This document shows, piece by piece, positions 5,893 to 6,794 of a stretch of DNA of 6,794 bases (its first letter is position 1; each line of letters starts with the position of its first letter). A program made the position numbers and the translations under genes. Under the pieces are notes generated by a model. The model did not search any database, had not been told where the DNA came from, and saw only the letters and a program-made list of their open reading frames with translations. This stretch comes from Acidobacteriaceae bacterium (GTDB lineage: Bacteria > Acidobacteriota > Terriglobia > Terriglobales > Acidobacteriaceae). The DNA lies in assembly GCA_030044455.1 (NCBI GenBank), contig JASHVU010000456.1, positions 1 through 6,794 on the forward strand, given 5' to 3'.

Positions 5893-5963
5893 ATAAGAGT
5901 GATGTTTTAAGACACGGCTTTAGCTGCTGAGGGAATTTGCGTTGTCTCAGAGGCTTCAATCGA

Positions 5964-5975
5964 GGGCTAAAGCCC
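5964..5975. repeat. Short inner palindrome of the REP-like cluster
   Basis: GGGCT and AGCCC form a 5-bp inverted repeat around AA. Its core GGCTAAAGCC is also the inverted partner of GGCTTTAGC at 5916-5924. It is probably a degenerate inner unit of the same repeat cluster. Confidence 0.5.
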
Positions 5976-5996
5976 AACTCAAATGAGACGCTAATC

Positions 5997-6016
5997 GGCA
6001 CGGCTGAAGCCGTGCC
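5997..6016. repeat. REP-like hairpin 2, just upstream of trpA
   Basis: GGCACGGCT and AGCCGTGCC form a perfect 9-bp inverted repeat around GA, followed by CTTTCAAGG. It ends 32 bases before the trpA ATG, so in mRNA it forms a stable stem close to the trpA translation start. It lacks the T-tract needed for intrinsic termination. Confidence 0.75.
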
Positions 6017-6048
6017 CTTTCAAGGCACATTTGTTTTCGCATCGAAAA

Positions 6049-6794
6049 ATGCCGATACGCTTCGAACACAAACCGGGCCTGGTCGTCTATCTCACCGCCG
6101 GCGATCCGTCGCTGGACGCCTCGCGCGAAATCGCCATTGCGGCCATCGACGCGGGCGCCGACGTAATCGAGCTCGGCGTTCCTTTCAGTGACCCTCTCGG
6201 CGATGGCCCCATCATTCAACGTGCCAGTGAGCGCGCCCTCGCCCGCGGCACAAATCTCAAACAAGTTCTTGCCCTCGCCCGCGAAATTCGCGCTGCCCGT
6301 CCCGCAGCCGGCCTCATCATCTTCACTTATCTCAATCCGATTCTCCGCTACGGCCTCGCCCGCTTTGCCGACGATGCCAAGGCTGCCGGCGCCGATGGCG
6401 TCCTCACCATCGACATGATCGTCGAAGAAGCCGCTGACTACCTCGCCGAGCTGGCCCGCGTCGATCTCGCGCCCGTCTTTCTCGCTGCGCCCACCAGCCC
6501 CGACGCGCGCCTCGAGGCCATCGCCACGCACTCAAAGGGATTTGTTTACGCCATCTCCCGCACCGGCATCACTGGCAAGCAGCAGAGCATGACCGGCGAT
6601 GCGGCCGCACTGGTCGCCCGCATTCGCCATGTTTCGGAACTCGCCGGACTACGCCTTCCGGTGGCCGTGGGTTTCGGCATCAGCAATGCTGAACACTTTG
6701 CCCAGGTGGCGGAGTTCGCCGATGCCGCGGTCGTTGGCAGCGCAATCGTCGAGCTGATCGAGCGCATTTCCACCACCGCTGGTCCAGAAAGTGC
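6049..6794 (+). CDS. trpA: Tryptophan synthase alpha chain (3' truncated by the window end)
   Basis: The frame is open from ATG 6049 to the window end, giving 248 residues; the family is about 260-270 long, so only the last helix is missing. TrpA splits indole-3-glycerol phosphate into indole and glyceraldehyde 3-phosphate and passes indole to TrpB. Motifs are VVYLTAGDP (12-20), VIELGVPFSDP (39-49) with catalytic Glu41, GDGPIIQRAS (51-60) with catalytic Asp52, FTYLNPILRYG (92-102), the flexible loop ISRTGITG (169-176) and VAVGFGIS (205-212) in the phosphate site. The N-terminus lacks the leading helix of enteric TrpA, a short form also seen elsewhere. The usual LADGP is LGDGP here, and the usual DLP before EEA is DMI. 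No Shine-Dalgarno precedes the ATG. A TTG at 6031 with AAGG 5 bases upstream is an alternative start that would add six residues. Confidence 0.96.
   Translation, partial: MPIRFEHKPGLVVYLTAGDPSLDASREIAIAAIDAGADVIELGVPFSDPLGDGPIIQRASERALARGTNLKQVLALAREIRAARPAAGLIIFTYLNPILRYGLARFADDAKAAGADGVLTIDMIVEEAADYLAELARVDLAPVFLAAPTSPDARLEAIATHSKGFVYAISRTGITGKQQSMTGDAAALVARIRHVSELAGLRLPVAVGFGISNAEHFAQVAEFADAAVVGSAIVELIERISTTAGPES

Larger units (their letters stand above)
5864..6025. repeat. REP/BIME-like repeat cluster between trpB and trpA
   Basis: This 162-base block fills most of the trpB-trpA gap. Its ends carry an exact 12-bp inverted repeat, TTGAAAGGGCAC (5866-5877) and GTGCCCTTTCAA (6012-6023). Each end leads into a palindromic hairpin (5873-5892 and 5997-6016). 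Inside, GGCTTTAGC (5916-5924) is inverted against GCTAAAGCC (5966-5974), and GTCTCA (5944-5949) against TGAGAC (5984-5989). Paired hairpins in opposite orientation with conserved short flanks are the layout of bacterial REP doublets mobilised by RAYT transposases. No transposase is encoded here. No T-run follows either hairpin, so read-through into trpA is expected, perhaps with mRNA stabilisation or processing. Confidence 0.7.

Noticed and set aside
5873..6016. REP hairpins as trpB transcription terminators
   Set aside because: The stems are strong but no T-tract follows either on the plus strand, and trpA needs read-through unless it has its own promoter.
5864..6025. CRISPR array or MITE with target duplication
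   Set aside because: There are no regularly spaced direct repeats and no clear flanking target duplication. The layout fits a REP doublet better.
5956..6531. Minus-strand open frame antisense to trpA
   Set aside because: It is Gly/Glu/Ala-rich shadow sequence opposite a clear TrpA and crosses the repeat hairpin.

Overview
The window is GC-rich, densely coded bacterial chromosome. The likely source is an Acidobacteriota member (Terriglobia/Koribacter-like) or a similar soil bacterium. This is an impression from composition, from a small winged-helix regulator paired with a membrane protein, and from the short TrpA N-terminus; nothing in the window proves the taxon. There are no rRNA, tRNA, CRISPR, phage or transposase genes.

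Layout, left to right. (1) 1-297, plus strand: the 3' end of a DUF1801-type gene, followed by a possible weak terminator. (2) 475-1029, plus strand: a carboxymuconolactone decarboxylase/AhpD-fold protein that keeps the CxxC pair but has lost the usual Glu and His relay residues. (3) 4468 down to 1043, minus strand: a four-gene block in the order six-helix membrane protein, PF13601-type winged-helix regulator, undecaprenyl diphosphate synthase-like cis-prenyltransferase, and a cobalamin-binding-type radical SAM enzyme. The first two genes overlap by 11 bases and the last two overlap as GTGA. The block ends at a T-tract terminator embedded in the Lys codons of the convergent CMD gene. (4) 4603-6794, plus strand: trpB and trpA, the two tryptophan synthase subunits. 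trpA is cut by the window end. They are separated by 237 bases that carry a cluster of REP-like inverted repeats.

The most notable signal is regulatory. A 17-bp palindrome, ACTTTGCANTGCAAAGT, occurs perfectly at 4478-4494, over the -10 box of a near-consensus promoter for the membrane protein gene. It occurs perfectly again at 3400-3416, and as a 14/16 match at 3367-3383, in the 87-base gap before the prenyltransferase gene. The regulator gene lies between these sites, so the simplest model is one small repressor that controls its own operon and the prenyltransferase/radical SAM pair. This would make the four genes one regulon, plausibly concerned with an isoprenoid or membrane lipid modified by radical chemistry. 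The gene calls are solid; the shared function is inference.

The trp genes work together: TrpA releases indole from indole-3-glycerol phosphate and TrpB condenses it with serine to make tryptophan. They diverge from the minus-strand block across a 134-base intergenic region.
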